In this document: positions 12,842-24,579 of the stretch, one piece after another
Numbering within the stretch: the stretch's first letter is position 1
How the letters are laid out: every line of letters begins with the position of its first letter
Assembly (NCBI GenBank): GCA_949317995.1
Contig: OX439045.1
Coordinates: 40,753,693 to 40,817,692 of the forward strand
Length of the DNA: 64,000 nucleotides
Direction of reading: 5' to 3'
Source of the DNA: Acholoe squamosa
Lineage: Eukaryota; Annelida; Polychaeta; Phyllodocida; Polynoidae
Notes under the pieces: model-generated
Database searches by the model: none
What the model saw: only the letters and a program-made list of their open reading frames with translations
What the model was told of the DNA's origin: nothing
Made by a program: the position numbers and the translations under genes

Positions 12842-13705
12842 GGTCAGGTCACCAGAAAGCAGTAGATTTTGTGTTTTTGGGTCATTTTGGACTTTTATGA
12901 CTCTGGAAAAAGAAGTTGTGAACCAATCTGGTCTAACATAGACTCATTTGATAGAGAACACTTAGGGCTATCAGAAAAATGTAAATTTGTGGCCATCCAT
13001 CAAAAACTTTAGGACTTATAGCCTGCCGAAGTGAAAAACGGCCAAATTTGTTCTTTTTTATACTTTTTGTATTTTTTACAAGTGTCCTGTATTGAATATA
13101 GAACACTATAGAGTATCCCAAAGTTATTTTTTGTATTGTATATGATCATAGGTATGTCACTAAGTGAGAATTTTTCATGATGTGTCTTTCAAAATGGAAA
13201 TCTGTAATTTGGAACGTCTGGTACCTAAATCAAAATCGGTAATAAAACATGGAAAAAATGAAGTTTCAAAATCTTTGTTATTACCCATATGAAGGGCCCT
13301 ATCATCCCCTACTTTGGTGAAGAAATTGTGTGTCTACCAGCATTTGTCTACATATAAGAGCAGCTTATGTGAAATAATTCTGATAAAAGTACCGGACGTT
13401 ACGTAACGTCCGGTACTTTTATCATCATGTAGGAGGCAGTCTACTGTGCATGCATAACTCAAATTTTGGTTCCATTCTGTAATTGAAGTTAATAATAAAC
13501 ATATTGTCCTTGTTATTTCATGTGTTTGTTATGCATAATGGGACATTCTTATATTACTGAGAGCAACTTCAATTACCTCCATATTTCATTATTTTGGTAC
13601 CGGACGTTACATGACACAAAACAAGCAATAAAAATGGAACCGGATGGCCTAGATCGGTATTTTTTGGTCTTCTGAGCTGAGGAGATGTACCTTAACAATT
13701 TTGTT
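12841..13705 (+). mobile_element. Palindrome-bearing non-autonomous transposon, truncated copy 1
   Basis: Starts GGGTCAGGTCACCAGAAAG and is colinear with the reverse complement of 44988-46108 for most of its length. It lacks the far terminal repeat, breaking off shortly after CTGAGGAGATGTACCTTAAC. No coding sequence. It sits in the POMT1 pseudogene intron between the exons at 15038 and 12053. Confidence 0.8.
13381..13424. repeat. Perfect 44-bp palindrome
   Basis: Both 22-base arms read TGATAAAAGTACCGGACGTT followed by AC, with no spacer. A slightly decayed version lies in copy 2 near 45500-45540, so it belongs to the transposon. Parts of it (CCGGACGTTAC) recur singly near 13595 and 45700. 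Confidence 0.9.
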
Positions 13706-13779
13706 AGCATAAAAGAAATTGGAAGCCTCGGTCTTACATAGAGCAGCTGAGATGGACTGATGTATCATGGGGTAGACTT

Positions 13780-14779
13780 AGGGGGAGATTCGTCTCACGC
13801 CCTATGCATAAATGTCCATATAACTGTGAGCCTTTTTATATTTAACTGTCCTTCTTAACATTCTAAGTACCTCTATAGGAAAGGTATAAGACATATGAAT
13901 GGCATTTTCTAACTACTTGCTTGGCCAGAGATATACCCATTATAATGGAAGGGAGATTCGTCTCACGTCCGGGAGATTTGTACCACACCCTCTTTTTAAA
14001 GGCATTATAACTACCAGCTATTTCATATTTAACTATCCTCTTTATGATGCTTAAGTACCTACATATGGAAGGAATAATACCTGTGAAGGGCATTTTTGTA
14101 AAATCATCCTAGCCAGAATTATACCTATCGTAATGAGAGGGAGATTTGTCTCACGCCCTGGAGATTCATCTGACACCCAGGAGATTCATCTCACAACCAT
14201 AACTTTGATCATTTCTATGGTCTGAACCTTCCTACAATACCTTACTGTGCATAAGTAATCCTGACAATGACCTGAAATAATATGAAGGCCATCAGGTGAT
14301 TCACAGATAATAAAACAATATCATATCATCTCAAAATAAGGTTACCCTAGGGTTTGATAGATGTTTGAAAAAAAATGGAAATCAAACGTTTGCAGTAGCT
14401 ACTATAGGTCCCATGCTTGTAGGTTGCCCTGATAATGATATACCAGGCTGTACCTTTGCTCATGCCCGACCTATTCATGAATAATTATATTAGATAAATC
14501 ACTTATATATAGAACTATGCTATTTGAGAAGAAGGGGTGTAGAAAATAGGGTGTAGAGATACGGTGTAGAGATATCTTGATATAGCAGAAAATCATAACA
14601 TTTCTCTCAGACTAAAAAATTAAGGAAATCAGAGTCAATGCAAGTGTTCTATGATCCATATTATCAGATGAGGTGTCTATTTTGATAACCACTCACAACA
14701 TTTGAGGTAAATGTAATGTTGCACAATGTAGAGGGATCCCATTCCATACAGGGGTAGGGCGTGAGACGAATCTCCCCCT
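13780..14779. mobile_element. 1-kb non-autonomous DNA transposon with perfect 25-bp terminal inverted repeats
   Basis: The left end (13780-13804) begins AGGGGGAGATTCGTCTCACG. The right end (14755-14779) is its exact complement. Degenerate direct copies of GGGAGATTCGTCTCACG recur inside near 13950, 13970, 14138, 14160 and 14182, so the termini are echoed as subterminal repeats. The 1000-bp body has no transposase frame. It lies in a POMT1 pseudogene intron. Confidence 0.85.
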
Positions 14780-15338
14780 TGTTTTACAGTCTACGACATC
14801 CATCTTTGCCCCTGTGCTGCACCTTAATTTTTCATATTTAACCTACCCCAATATATGGATGTAATGGGCCAACCCCTCTATTATACACACAACAAATATT
14901 CTCCACATGCTATCGTATTTATTTTTTGGCCCAAGCCAGCCCAAATCATGACAAGTCGTGCCCATTGACCATATACACCGCAACAGGAATGGCATTGAAT
15001 ACTGCTAAACGCACAATAAGATGACGGTTGAGCTTTGGCTGCAAGACAGAAAAAAGTTTGCTTTGAATGCAAATAAATGCTAAAGAAATGACTATGGCCA
15101 ATTTAGGTTTGGCACTATCTCAATGCTTCAGTTAGGTTTGCTGTTTGAAAATTTACCTGTTTCTAAAGTGGAAAACAAATATAGCCCATCACATGCACAC
15201 AGACGGCCCTTTCCATGGCAACAAAAGTGGAAGGGCGTCAGAAAACCCCTATAAAGCATTTTCTGATGTGTGCACGCGTGGGTCTGCGTGTCGGAAAATG
15301 CAATATGTTTGTCATTAGCATAATGCAGTAGAAGTATA

Positions 15339-15443
15339 TAGATGTATTTATACATGTGGATCAACATGGTAAAAGGTACGCCCGCAAAGGGGTGTGTGGG
15401 TGTACCTTTTACTGTGTTGATCCACACATATTTATATATTATC
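15339..15443. repeat. Foldback hairpin in a POMT1 pseudogene intron
   Basis: Left arm ATGTGGATCAACATGGTAAA with AGGTACGCCCGC pairs with the right arm GGTGTACCTTTTACTGTGTT with GATCCACACAT. A few mismatches, short loop. Short open frames on both strands arise from the symmetry. Confidence 0.75.
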
Positions 15444-15885
15444 ATAATTTTCCAGATGAAAAGAAAGTTATGTCCCGGGAAACCAAAGTACAAAGAAATG
15501 CATATAGCAACAAGAGATACTGATACCATTGGGTGATATACCTACCTGTGGTTTTCTTGTTTAAACTTGAGGTAGGCCCAGATGGTGAGTGAGAGGAAGA
15601 AGAGCAGCATGCCCTCCACTAACATGAAACGGCTCTGTACCAGCAGAGCATTGTCTGAAACACCCACTAATGCATTAATACGATGATGTTAATTGGTATG
15701 ATGCACGAATGCAGCCCTGGAAAATCTACTCGCCAGGGCTGCATTCAATCCTATACTAACCCTAAATCAATTAGTTAGGGTCAGTATGATGAAATACATC
15801 GCAATGAACAAATGAAATACCCACATATCTCTTATAATGCAATTTGGTCTATAATGTCTGATTCACATACAAAAAATATCTAGAG

Positions 15886-15887
<2 letters not shown>

Positions 15888-15946
<59 letters not shown>
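15888..15946. repeat. (TA)n microsatellite
   Basis: About 29 uninterrupted TA dinucleotides just 3' on the minus strand to the damaged 16093-15960 POMT1 exon. Confidence 0.95.
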
Positions 15947-15949
<3 letters not shown>

Positions 15950-16475
15950 TAAATTTTACCTAGGATGATGAGTTAGCCAGCCAGACATGCGGTCCACCAG
16001 CTGAGGCCCAGTTCCACTACAACCTGGTACACGACCGGCACGACCAAGCTACCAAGGAACGCAGGGAAGAACAGCAGGCGTTGGCACCATAAACTGATAA
16101 ATACACAAGGTATGCATACAGTTGCACCTTTACTTTGATTTGGACACAAAAAGCAATCTGTGCAAATAAGAAATTTGAATAAGCAGTACCTTAAAGTTGA
16201 TATCAGGTAGTTAAACTGGCACCCGAAAAAGGAACGGGAATATTTTTCTCTTTTCATAATTACTTTGAAATGACCAAAAAGGCTTGCACGAGAGATTTTA
16301 TACAGTACATACATATGTATTGTTAACTCACCTGCCCCTATTCTACCAGCTTTGAAATCTCCGTCAAAGTCAGCAGAGTAACCAGATAATGCTTAAACAT
16401 CTTTCCTTACAGTGGAAGTATATCGAAATGGAAGATGCTGCAAATTTACATCCCTGTTGTCTTCCCAAAATGCAT

Positions 16476-17880
16476 CTTGTGAAAACTGTTTAGAAAAAAA
16501 AAGAGAGAACATATATAAAAAGCAAAACAAAATGATGTGCTCTGGATTATGTGTTTATAACTTCACCCACATGTAACAGTTCGTTGAAAGTATCACTCAA
16601 GTACTTCACTCCCCCATTTTCCTATCCACAAAAGGGAGAGAAGTGCAATGTCTGGGGGAGGGGGGCTAATGTCAGGGGGTGAACTGTCAGGGGGCCTAAT
16701 GACAGGGGGGGGGGGCAAAAGGCATGTAATCCATCTCGACTTATCTGGCCTGTAATTTAGAATATATAAGAGGATCATAACGACACAGAAATAGCAATTC
16801 GCTAAATGTAAATGATGTGAAGTGCATTTTATGTTTAAAAGTAACTTTCAGAATTCACTATGTATAGATATTGCTGATATCTTGGTGTTCCTATCTATAA
16901 CTTGCCCCCGGTATAAGGTTAGCCTTTAGAATCAACCACAATTATGATGGTGACCCCATTTTTTTTATATATATTGACCTCATTGTCCGAATTATAATTC
17001 ATGGTGAGTCTGCATGGCCGCACCACACAGCGTGCAGCAGCTTTGTCATATTGGGTTGTAGAGGCCTAGTACATTGTATATATGTGTGTTGCAGCAGGAC
17101 TACACCGTCTAAGCATCCATTGCAGAATATGTATGAAGATGCCGCAATATTGTCTGAATTATATAGTCTACATTCCTTCAAACTTCTGAAGGATGTTATT
17201 TATTTCATATGGAATATTCAAAGAGAAAATATAGAAGGGTCAAAGAGGCACTACCATCAGGGAAGTTGTCCTTGGGTGAAGTGTAGGGCCTATTTGCCCC
17301 CGACCCCCGAACCCTCGCCTAGTTTAAACAAACACTGCCGACCAACTTGCCGACAAAAATGGCCCTTGTTCAGGCAATTTCCTTATGCTGCAGGGCATCA
17401 CCTCTAGCACAATCTGGGCGTTCCCACACTGAAGAAAATCCAAATTTTCAACTTAGAACCAGACTTATGAGCCATTTTGTAACGAATATAATAAAAATTT
17501 TACAATATAATAAAAAAAAGATTTGCTTATCGTTATCTAGTCCTACAAATAAACAAAGTTCTAAATCTGCAGGCACTAAATATCCTAGGTTAAAAAAAAG
17601 GGTTTTCTCCCACACCTCCTAAACCAACTGCGGGAGATTTTTCATGGTTTGAACTAATATATGATTATCTAAACATTCAAATAATTCTCATTGTGCTAAT
17701 TCCTTAGTTCAGAATTGTGTTGCACCATCTATTGCAAATACATTCATATGGTTGGTATCATGGCGTTCCATGCTTACACTATTGTTTCTCATCTTTTCAT
17801 TTGATTAGAAAAATACATTATATAAAGGGAACAAATTGAATGCAATGTGGTACAAATGAATAGTAGCATTAACTCTAAAA
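16476..17880. other. Unassigned sequence upstream of the recognisable POMT1 exons
   Basis: The first POMT1 exon and promoter should lie here on the minus strand, but I could not recognise them. There are C- and G-rich tracts near 16650-16710. The open frames have no family resemblance. Confidence 0.4.
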
Positions 17881-18530
17881 AGAGAATAATAGTAGTATAT
17901 AGGGGCAAACTCAGCACATAGAAACATAGAAGTGAGCTAGTTTTGAGACCGGAAGTGACCATATATTGGCAACCTAATTTCTCGAGCTTTGATTGGTTGA
18001 GAGATAATTTATGCTAATTTATGCAAATTTATGCAAAACATGACCTAGTTTTTTTCTGTTGGTTATTGCGTAATTACATGAGTTTGGTTGCTATGGCAAC
18101 ACCACAGTAGTATAAACAAGAGGAATGGTGGGTAGGTAGGTAAGGGTATATAGGTGCAAACTCTACAGCTACTGAAAGCCATGTGCCTGTTTTTTCTTAA
18201 AATGTCCAGCAGTAAAAGTGCGTACTCCATCTTTTTACACACACGTTGGTAGGTAGTTTGGGGTAAAATTTAACAACTGAAATTAATCCTGGAACACTAG
18301 TACCATTAAAAGTGGTGTTGTCCTATATGTGACATTGTGGTGTTGCACTTTTAGATGTTCCTGGTAAAGTAGGTTTATAAATTAATCCTAAATGAGCAGT
18401 GTAGAAGCTTTCAGGTTTAATTGGAGGTAACTTTTGCTAAATTGTTGAAGGGATTTCCACCAATGTACATTGAAGTAGGTTAAAAAGTAGATGCCCTGTA
18501 TTAATGGCCTTTCCCAACACAGTGTTGAGT
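17881..18530 (+). repeat. Dispersed repeat family S, forward copy, 5' part
   Basis: Contains GACCGGAAGTGACCATATAT, GAGATAATTTATGCTAATTT, GGTAGGTAGGTAAGGGTA and AAATTGTTGAAGGGATTTCC. Inverted matches occur at 33230-33500 for the first half and at 23270-23570 for the second half. The copy is broken near 18530 by a LINE fragment and seems to resume near 19830. Confidence 0.75.
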
Positions 18531-18534
18531 GCAG

Positions 18535-19345
18535 TTTGATTATGAATTGTATGTTGACGATTTTTCTGTATATACTAGTCATAGAAACATTGCGCTGGTA
18601 CAGGAGCAACCCCAGAGAGCCCTAAATTCGGTCCATGGATGGCTGGTTGACTCAAAATTAACCCTCAATATGAAAAACAAGTAAGTGTACTGTTTTTGCG
18701 TCATGTGCCAGAGACAGCCATATTCCATAGATAACCCTAAATGTGAGTGGTGAGGCGCTGGAATGCGTCAAAAACTACACGTATCTAGTTGTACGCAAAG
18801 TTGAACTTCGACAAAGCACTCAGGGTTTTGACGGGAAAGGTTAACAGCAGATTGTTCAGCCTAGGCAAGATACGAAATATGGTTAGCCGCGAAACAGCAT
18901 TAACTATATACAAATCGTGCATTGCCCCACTGTTTGACTATGCTTCCATGGTCTATACCGCGGGATCAGACAAAAACCTGTTTAGGCTGCAAAGTCTGCA
19001 AAACAGAGGTCTCAGGACCTGTCTGAACTATGGCGCACACGTGTAAAGTGAGCTTCATAAAATTGGAAAGGTCAGTTACCTAAAACGTCAGTCGGACGAG
19101 CTATTGTTGACCTACATGTACTGTATCATGTACGGTCGCCCTGAACCTGTTAATCAGGATCTCAATGACACTCGTAGCACACGCCAAATACATCAATTCC
19201 AAGTAAAAAGACCAAGAACTGAAACATACAAACGAGCTCCGAAATATCAGCTACACAGACTTTGGAATGCTCAGACAGTGTGGCTGAAAGAAAGTGTGCA
19301 TAAGGCACAGTTCAAACTGAAATTAAGTCGCATTGAGAACCTCTG
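18535..19345 (+). pseudogene. 5'-truncated LINE reverse transcriptase fragment (LINE B)
   Basis: The fragment starts in the RT palm at YVDDFSVYTSHRN (18543-18580), the YxDD catalytic motif. It continues with LNSVHGWLVDSKLTLNM (near 18620-18670). The thumb and C-terminus follow: NFDKALRVLTGKVNSRLF, ALTIYKSCIAPLFDYASMVY, LFRLQSLQNRGLRTCL (to 19046) and a last piece ending LWNAQTVWLKESVHKAQFKL (to 19346). Stops and frameshifts separate the pieces. 5' truncation is the usual result of incomplete target-primed reverse transcription. It splits repeat family S. Confidence 0.82.
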
Positions 19346-19829
19346 ATCAAACATTGTTAAGGTCTAAGTTTGCCTGCCGGACATTAATCTCAAATGCCTA
19401 TTATCCTGTATGACATTACTGTATTCTATGATTAAATGATTAATTTTTGTCATGTGATCTATGTGAATTATTCTGCAAGAGATACGCCATCTTGGTTTCT
19501 CTAAATGACTAGCACTGCATGGTATTGTCGTCAGTATAAATTTTGAATGTGCTCCGACTCACTATTCTCTTCTATTACTCTCTCATTCTCATCCCTCTTT
19601 GCATTCCATAATGTTCAGTTGCTACTTGCCTGTGTTTACATTAGTATTACACATTTCAGTGGATATACCTGTCTGAAGTAGATAGTTGCAACCACTTGTT
19701 CCAAGTAAATGTTGTTACATGCCATTGACATATTCTTTTGTGTTGCTACAAGCGCTTATAACACATTTGGTTAATTGTAACGGAAACCTCAGCGTCTCGA
19801 ACGTGATTAATTTTCGTTTAATAAACAAG

Positions 19830-19923
19830 TACTATTGTGTGCTCATTGAACCAAAAATGTAAATACAGTTCCAAAGTGTTGCATGTTGTATCCTTGATGT
19901 TAAAATCCTGGATTAATTACAAG

Positions 19924-19981
<58 letters not shown>

Positions 19982-20170
19982 AAGATACAGTATATAGAAG
20001 GTCAGACAGCTTGCTATGTAGAGTGGAGAATTTCCTCCAATGTACAGTGAAGTTTTAGTTCACAAGGTCTGTCTGTATGTTGAATCCTTCATGTTAAATC
20101 CTGGATTAAGTACAAGGTAGTAGATACAGTAGATAGACAGTCGGAGAGCTTGCTGTGTAGAGTGGAGAGT
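19830..20170 (+). repeat. Dispersed repeat family S, forward copy, 3' part
   Basis: Reads AAGTGTTGCATGTTGTATCC, CTGGATTAATTACAAGGTAG, a long (TAG) run, then CAGACAGCTTGCTATGTAGA. A second partial repetition of the same text (CTGGATTAAGTACAAGGTAG) follows at 20100-20165. The same order appears inverted at 23150-23270 and 21640-21720. Confidence 0.7.
19924..19981 (+). repeat. (TAG)n microsatellite inside repeat family S
   Basis: About 19 perfect TAG triplets. The inverted family member carries a (CTA) run at the same position (23171-23224), so the microsatellite belongs to the repeat itself. Confidence 0.95.
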
Positions 20171-21639
20171 CAGTAATAAGAAGAGCTCGGTGTGTAGAGC
20201 TTCCAGGAAATGACACGCTTTGATTAAAGCTGGTATAAAACCTGGTATAGCCTTTTCTGGCATGTATTGCATACAATTGTCTACCCCTCCCTTTGTAATA
20301 GGGTGCACTTTATTCTGGTAATAGCTGGTCCATTATATGCACAATACAGGATATTAGTTTGGCCCTTTGGTTGGGAAGGAAACCACTTGGTTAATTAGTA
20401 ATGGTCACAGCCTCCAGTTGGCAGCACTGAGTGGCTTGCTCCCCTGCCACACATCCAAATCAAAGTCACCATACCAGGAGGGAATACAACTTTGCTTTAT
20501 TGCTTCAGATGGCTTCACAAGACGAAACGCAGGCCTGGTAACTAGGGAAGCTTCAATTGGTTCACTTGTAACACATCAGGTGGCAGCATCAAGCTGATGC
20601 TGCACCTTTGATGGCGTTATTGTCGCTATTTAGGCTAGACTTGCTCAGGTTTGCTCCTACCTACTCACTTCGATGTTTTAAGACGGTTGAAGGAATTTTG
20701 CATGAAGGAGGTAAGTGATTAAAGCATGTTTTGAATTTTGAACATTTCAAAAAAAAAATCTGAAGTTTGTTTTGATTCTGCCAATGCACATGCACTCTTC
20801 TCCTGAAATAGAAAGCGATGGGGACACTTAGAATCATGTGGACATTATGAAGTGTGTCCGACAGATTATTAAGGCCCAGTTCCATTGTCTCATGGGGAGC
20901 TAACCTTCTGTCATTTCACTTTTTTTCTGTAGCACATAACCCATGGTGAAAACATACACAGATGATGGGATTCAAAAGCAGATAAAGTTGGTCAGTATAG
21001 GGGTATTCTCATAGTTTAGTAGAGGAAACCAGGTAAGATCTCTAGGACTAGGTAAGTTTGACTGACAGAGATTTTAATATGAATACCTTTATTTCAGAAA
21101 ATGACACTGATAATGGATCAAATGTATACTTCAGTCAAAACTAGGCTACAACTAGTATACTTGGGGACCCATATAGACAATAAGGCATCCGTATATCTAT
21201 AGGCAATAGAGTAGTCAGAAGTGGGGACCCTTCTAACACACACTTTTCTGGGTCTATTTAGGAAGTAGAACATCCACCAACATAGAAAAATCAGACCTCA
21301 GAATAAGTGTGGAGTCCAGTAGGGTGTCTAAATCAGTTTTGTAAATATATGAGGGATTCAATTTGTGAGTTTGCTGTTGAAAATAGCATTGAGTAGAAGG
21401 TATCCTGTTTGGTCTGTAGTTCCAGGTTGAGTAGTATATTGCTGTTTAAATACACAAGTTTAGAACCAATTGAGGACAGTTTATCATCAGTATCATTTTA
21501 CTCTGTTGCTAAAGGGATTTGTCCTTGCTTTATGTTGATGTAAATGTAAAAGATATTCCGCACATAGTTTGTGCTCAACACTGACCAGTCAGATGGAATT
21601 TAGATACCACGTGACCGAGACTATATTTAACTAAAGGTT
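20171..21639. other. Unassigned sequence between opposing repeat-family-S copies
   Basis: No exon or RNA gene supported. It may include diverged internal sequence of the repeat family. Confidence 0.4.
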
Positions 21640-21970
21640 CTTCTCACACTGACTCTCCACTCTACACACTCTATCATATACTGTATCTACTACCTCATGC
21701 TTAATCTATCCACGATTTAATAAAGAAGGCTACAACATACCACCTTAGGGACTTTACCTACATCTACTCCACTGTACATTGGTAAAAATTCCTTCAATAT
21801 CAAGCAATAATTAGCTCCATTACACCTATAGCCCTCTACACTGCTCACTCACATTAGCATTAATTTATAAACCTACTTCACCAGCTACACAACTAGGAAT
21901 ACGGTATGAACACCTAAAAGTGTGACACAAAACTGGTATATAAACACCACAACGTCTCATATAGGACCCA
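21640..21970 (-). repeat. Dispersed repeat family S, inverted copy
   Basis: The reverse complement carries CTTCAATATCAAG/GAAGGAATTTT, AGTGTAGAG and TTTATAAATTAATGCTAATG, matching the forward copy at 18340-18500 and the tail at 20100-20170. The match is patchy. Confidence 0.6.
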
Positions 21971-23149
21971 AAAATCAAGTGGAAATTGGAAAGACCTATT
22001 CTCCCTGCCAGAAGTCTTACTCAGACTCCTCCTACAACATAATTACTCCGGACAAATTAAAGCAAATGTTACCTCTATCAGTACATCCACAGCCTCTTCA
22101 AGACCTCCCAGATGATGATGGTGATGATGAATTTTAGAGAGAAAAAGTGTCAAAGTTTTCACAGCTCCCGTCAATAAGGGGTAAGGCAATATTTAAGCCC
22201 ACCATTGGTCAGTCAAACACACAGCACACTAGCAATATCTATGCCCTCTTTTCTGGCACTGTCAAACCCTTGGCTGTGCATAAACCACCACAGGGAGATC
22301 TGATTTACTGCTCACTATAATTCCTGTCAAGTCACAGGTGCTTGTGGGTTTAAAACAACTTTATAAGCATTTTGTCACAATGTCCACAGCAGGTCAGCTA
22401 TGAACAAGTTGCCAGTGGAAAGAACAGCTTAAACAATGGAACTCATATATATCATGAAATTAGGTCAAATGGTGGCTTAAAGACTCCCAAGCACAAACTA
22501 AACTTTACACTTCACCGTATGCAAATATGGTTTAGAAAAACTTTTAGCAGCTACATCATAATATTCTCCCACCACAACGTAAAAAAATAAATCACCCTAT
22601 CAACATGGTAAACACTGTCACGCCACCTGTGGCATATGTTTCAAGATCAAAAAGAAAGGAGTTACTCAACATATCACCATATGCAAATTAGCAGTTTACA
22701 TGCTGTTTACATGTTACACTTTGTTCACAACCATCTGTGCTACATCCTCTAGGATCAAAGGCAATAGCGGCATCAGCAGCAGCAGCAACACTCCCAATGG
22801 TACCTGTGTTCCAGGATCAAAGCCAGTCGTCAGATTTTTTACCCAGTTCAGTCATTTCAGAATTAAGAATATCTATTTCTGGCTGGGTACCAGGACCTAT
22901 TGAAGCTCTCAAAATATTGCCAATTATTTGTCCTGGGGCTCCTCTTGGGCTGTGGGTTTTGGAGTGAGATAGAAGGTTAACTAACAACTTAAATGATTTT
23001 TGGGATTTAGAGAAAAGATTTTCTAAAATTAGGTCTAAAGAGTGGGCTGTTTCCGTGATGAAAGTTAGGGTCAATCTCTCAGGTTGCTGCAGAGTGTGGT
23101 TGAATGATAAATCCAGTGTGAACACTAGGGGGTAGTCCATGTATCCATA
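21971..23149. other. Unassigned sequence between repeat-family-S copies
   Basis: Opposed open frames at 22737-22967 (plus) and 22817-23140 (minus) overlap and resemble nothing I know. A short CAGCAG run lies near 22772. I make no gene call. Confidence 0.4.
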
Positions 23150-23188
23150 TGACTGTCCATATACTGTATCTACTACTACTAGTACTAG

Positions 23189-23224
<36 letters not shown>

Positions 23225-23570
23225 CTTGTACTTAATCCAGAATCTTCACATCAAGGATAAAACATACATCACTTTGAAACCTTATTTGCATCTACTCTTT
23301 AAACTAATCCCTTCAAAATTTAGCAAAAAAGTTAGCTCCTAATTAAACCTGTAGGTTTCTACACTGCTAACTCATGTTAGGATTAATCTATAAACCTATT
23401 TTACCAGTAACACGGTATAAACATCCAAAAGTGTAACACAATGTCACTTTAATGCTACTAGTGTTCCGGGATTAATGCCAGTCGTTAAATTTTACCCTTA
23501 CCTACCTACCTATGCATTTGTAAAAGATGGAATAAACACTTTTACCCTTGGACATTTTAAGAAAAAAATC
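23150..23570 (-). repeat. Dispersed repeat family S, inverted copy with (CTA)n
   Basis: The reverse complement reads colinearly with the forward copy: TAGGTAGGTAGGTAAGGGTA, AATCCCGGAACACTAGTAGC, AGTGTAGAAACC, AAATTTTGAAGGGATTAG, TATCCTTGATG, then TGGATTAAGTACAAGGTAG and the (TAG) run. It has no LINE insertion and so shows the pre-insertion structure. Confidence 0.8.
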
Positions 23571-24420
23571 TCTCTTTATCTTTTTCCTTGTGTAAAAGTG
23601 AAATTGTTGTAACGATTTCCATGACATTTTGGCAAATTTTGTAAAATTTTCCAAAACGCTTTGCAACATTTTAGTGAAATGTTACATTTCTTTCATTTTG
23701 TGAAAAAATACATAGATTAAAATGTTTTTTTCAACACGGATTCAGTGTTGCACATGGCAAATAATCTTGTGTGTAAAAGTGAAATTTTTATAACATTTTA
23801 CAAAAAAAAGATTTTGGGAAATTTGGAAAACTTGATAACATTTTGGTAAATGTTATATTTTTCCATTTCACCAATACATAGGATAAAGGTGTGTTTTAAC
23901 ACATATTCTGTGTTGCACAAAGTGAAATTTTGTGAGTAAATTTGTAAAAGCAAAAAAGGTTTCAAGTTATTTTTTCACATGTGTGCATGTATTTAAAAAA
24001 GAAAAGGCACCAACGTTGGTATCATATTAGCAAAGTAGCAGAAACATAGTAAAAACGTAGGATAACATTCACATGAAAAAATAGGGGAAAAAAGGGATTT
24101 CGGGTGTCGAGATCGCGGCTCAGCTCATAACAATTATGGGTTGAAGTCGGCTAAGTGCCGACTGCCCATAGCATACCAGCTGTTGTGTTAGTCGGCACTT
24201 AGTCGACTTACATGCCTGAGGAGCAGTCTGGTACTTAAGGTTGCTGAGCCTTGATGTGGCCCGAATCCAATCTTTTATGATGCATATTGGATATATATAA
24301 AGCACCCCTTCTGAAGACTTCCAGAAAAAAAGTTGTTTATAAGTGACTAGTGGCTTCGCCACTAGATAGTGGGGCTGGGGCAACACATGAACACGCAGAG
24401 AATATTGTAGCCACCAGCGC
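23571..24420. other. AT-rich spacer with a short hairpin
   Basis: T- and A-rich sequence with repeated TGTAAAAGTGAAATT motifs (near 23590 and 23772). A 20-bp inverted repeat (AAGTCGGCTAAGTGCCGACT at 24144-24163, complement at 24190-24209) flanks a 26-bp loop. Confidence 0.6.
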
Positions 24421-24423
24421 TAA

Positions 24424-24484
24424 GTGACGTTGTCTAGTGAAGTGACGTTGCTTAGTGACGTAACGTGACGTTGCTTAGTGACGT
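24424..24484. repeat. Cluster of five TGACGT motifs
   Basis: TGACGT occurs five times in about 60 bp, embedded in imperfect copies of GTGACGTTGCTTAGTGACGT. TGACGT is the core of CREB/ATF sites, but here it may simply be a short tandem repeat just 5' of LINE C. Confidence 0.6.
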
Positions 24485-24579
24485 GCCATTGACAATACTT
24501 GGAGGTACTCTCCAAGCAGATTCTCTCAGAGTTTGGTTTCTACTTAATTTCCATGGAACTACTGATCAGATCTTAACAT

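Larger units (their letters stand above)
8707..16475 (-). pseudogene. POMT1: Unprocessed pseudogene of protein O-mannosyltransferase 1
   Basis: POMT1 is a multi-membrane-span ER enzyme that, with POMT2, adds O-mannose to dystroglycan and other proteins. Minus-strand exons in gene order: 16475-16332 (HFGK, FHFDI, GYSADFDGDF, RIGA), 16093-15960, 15654-15546 (NALLVQSRFML), 15262-15157 (tentative), 15038-about 14945 (HLIVRLAVFNAIPVAVY), 12053-11836 (MIR repeat: RGSSHQQVTCY, FKDVNNWWIVK), 11529-11437, 11210-11114 ([17 protein letters not shown]), 10882-10842, 10590-10476 (QLPVWGFNQLEV, WDVEEHRF), 10230-10130, 9684-9568 (EHQYSSDLLEW, DTHIAYW), 9276-9150 and 8866-8707 (IDRTLFLYLYLP). Splice sites and most phases match. 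Lesions: TAA at 16448-16446 and 16409-16407, a frameshift and TAA (15975-15973), TGA (14948-14946), about 52 bp lost in the 10882 exon, TAG (9273-9271), TGA (9225-9223, 9183-9181) and TAA (8807-8805). The first and last exons were not found. Confidence 0.88.

Noticed and set aside
15128..15536. 133-codon minus and 64-codon plus frames
   Set aside because: Largely produced by the hairpin at 15339-15443. Only the 15262-15157 part is kept, as a tentative POMT1 exon.
16383..16449. Very short introns (12 and 19 nt, both GT..AG) rescuing the damaged POMT1 exon
   Set aside because: Far below spliceable length. Other POMT1 exons also carry stops, so decay is the simpler explanation.
22737..23140. 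Overlapping frames on both strands suggesting a gene
   Set aside because: No recognisable domain, no convincing splice signals, and located among dispersed repeats.
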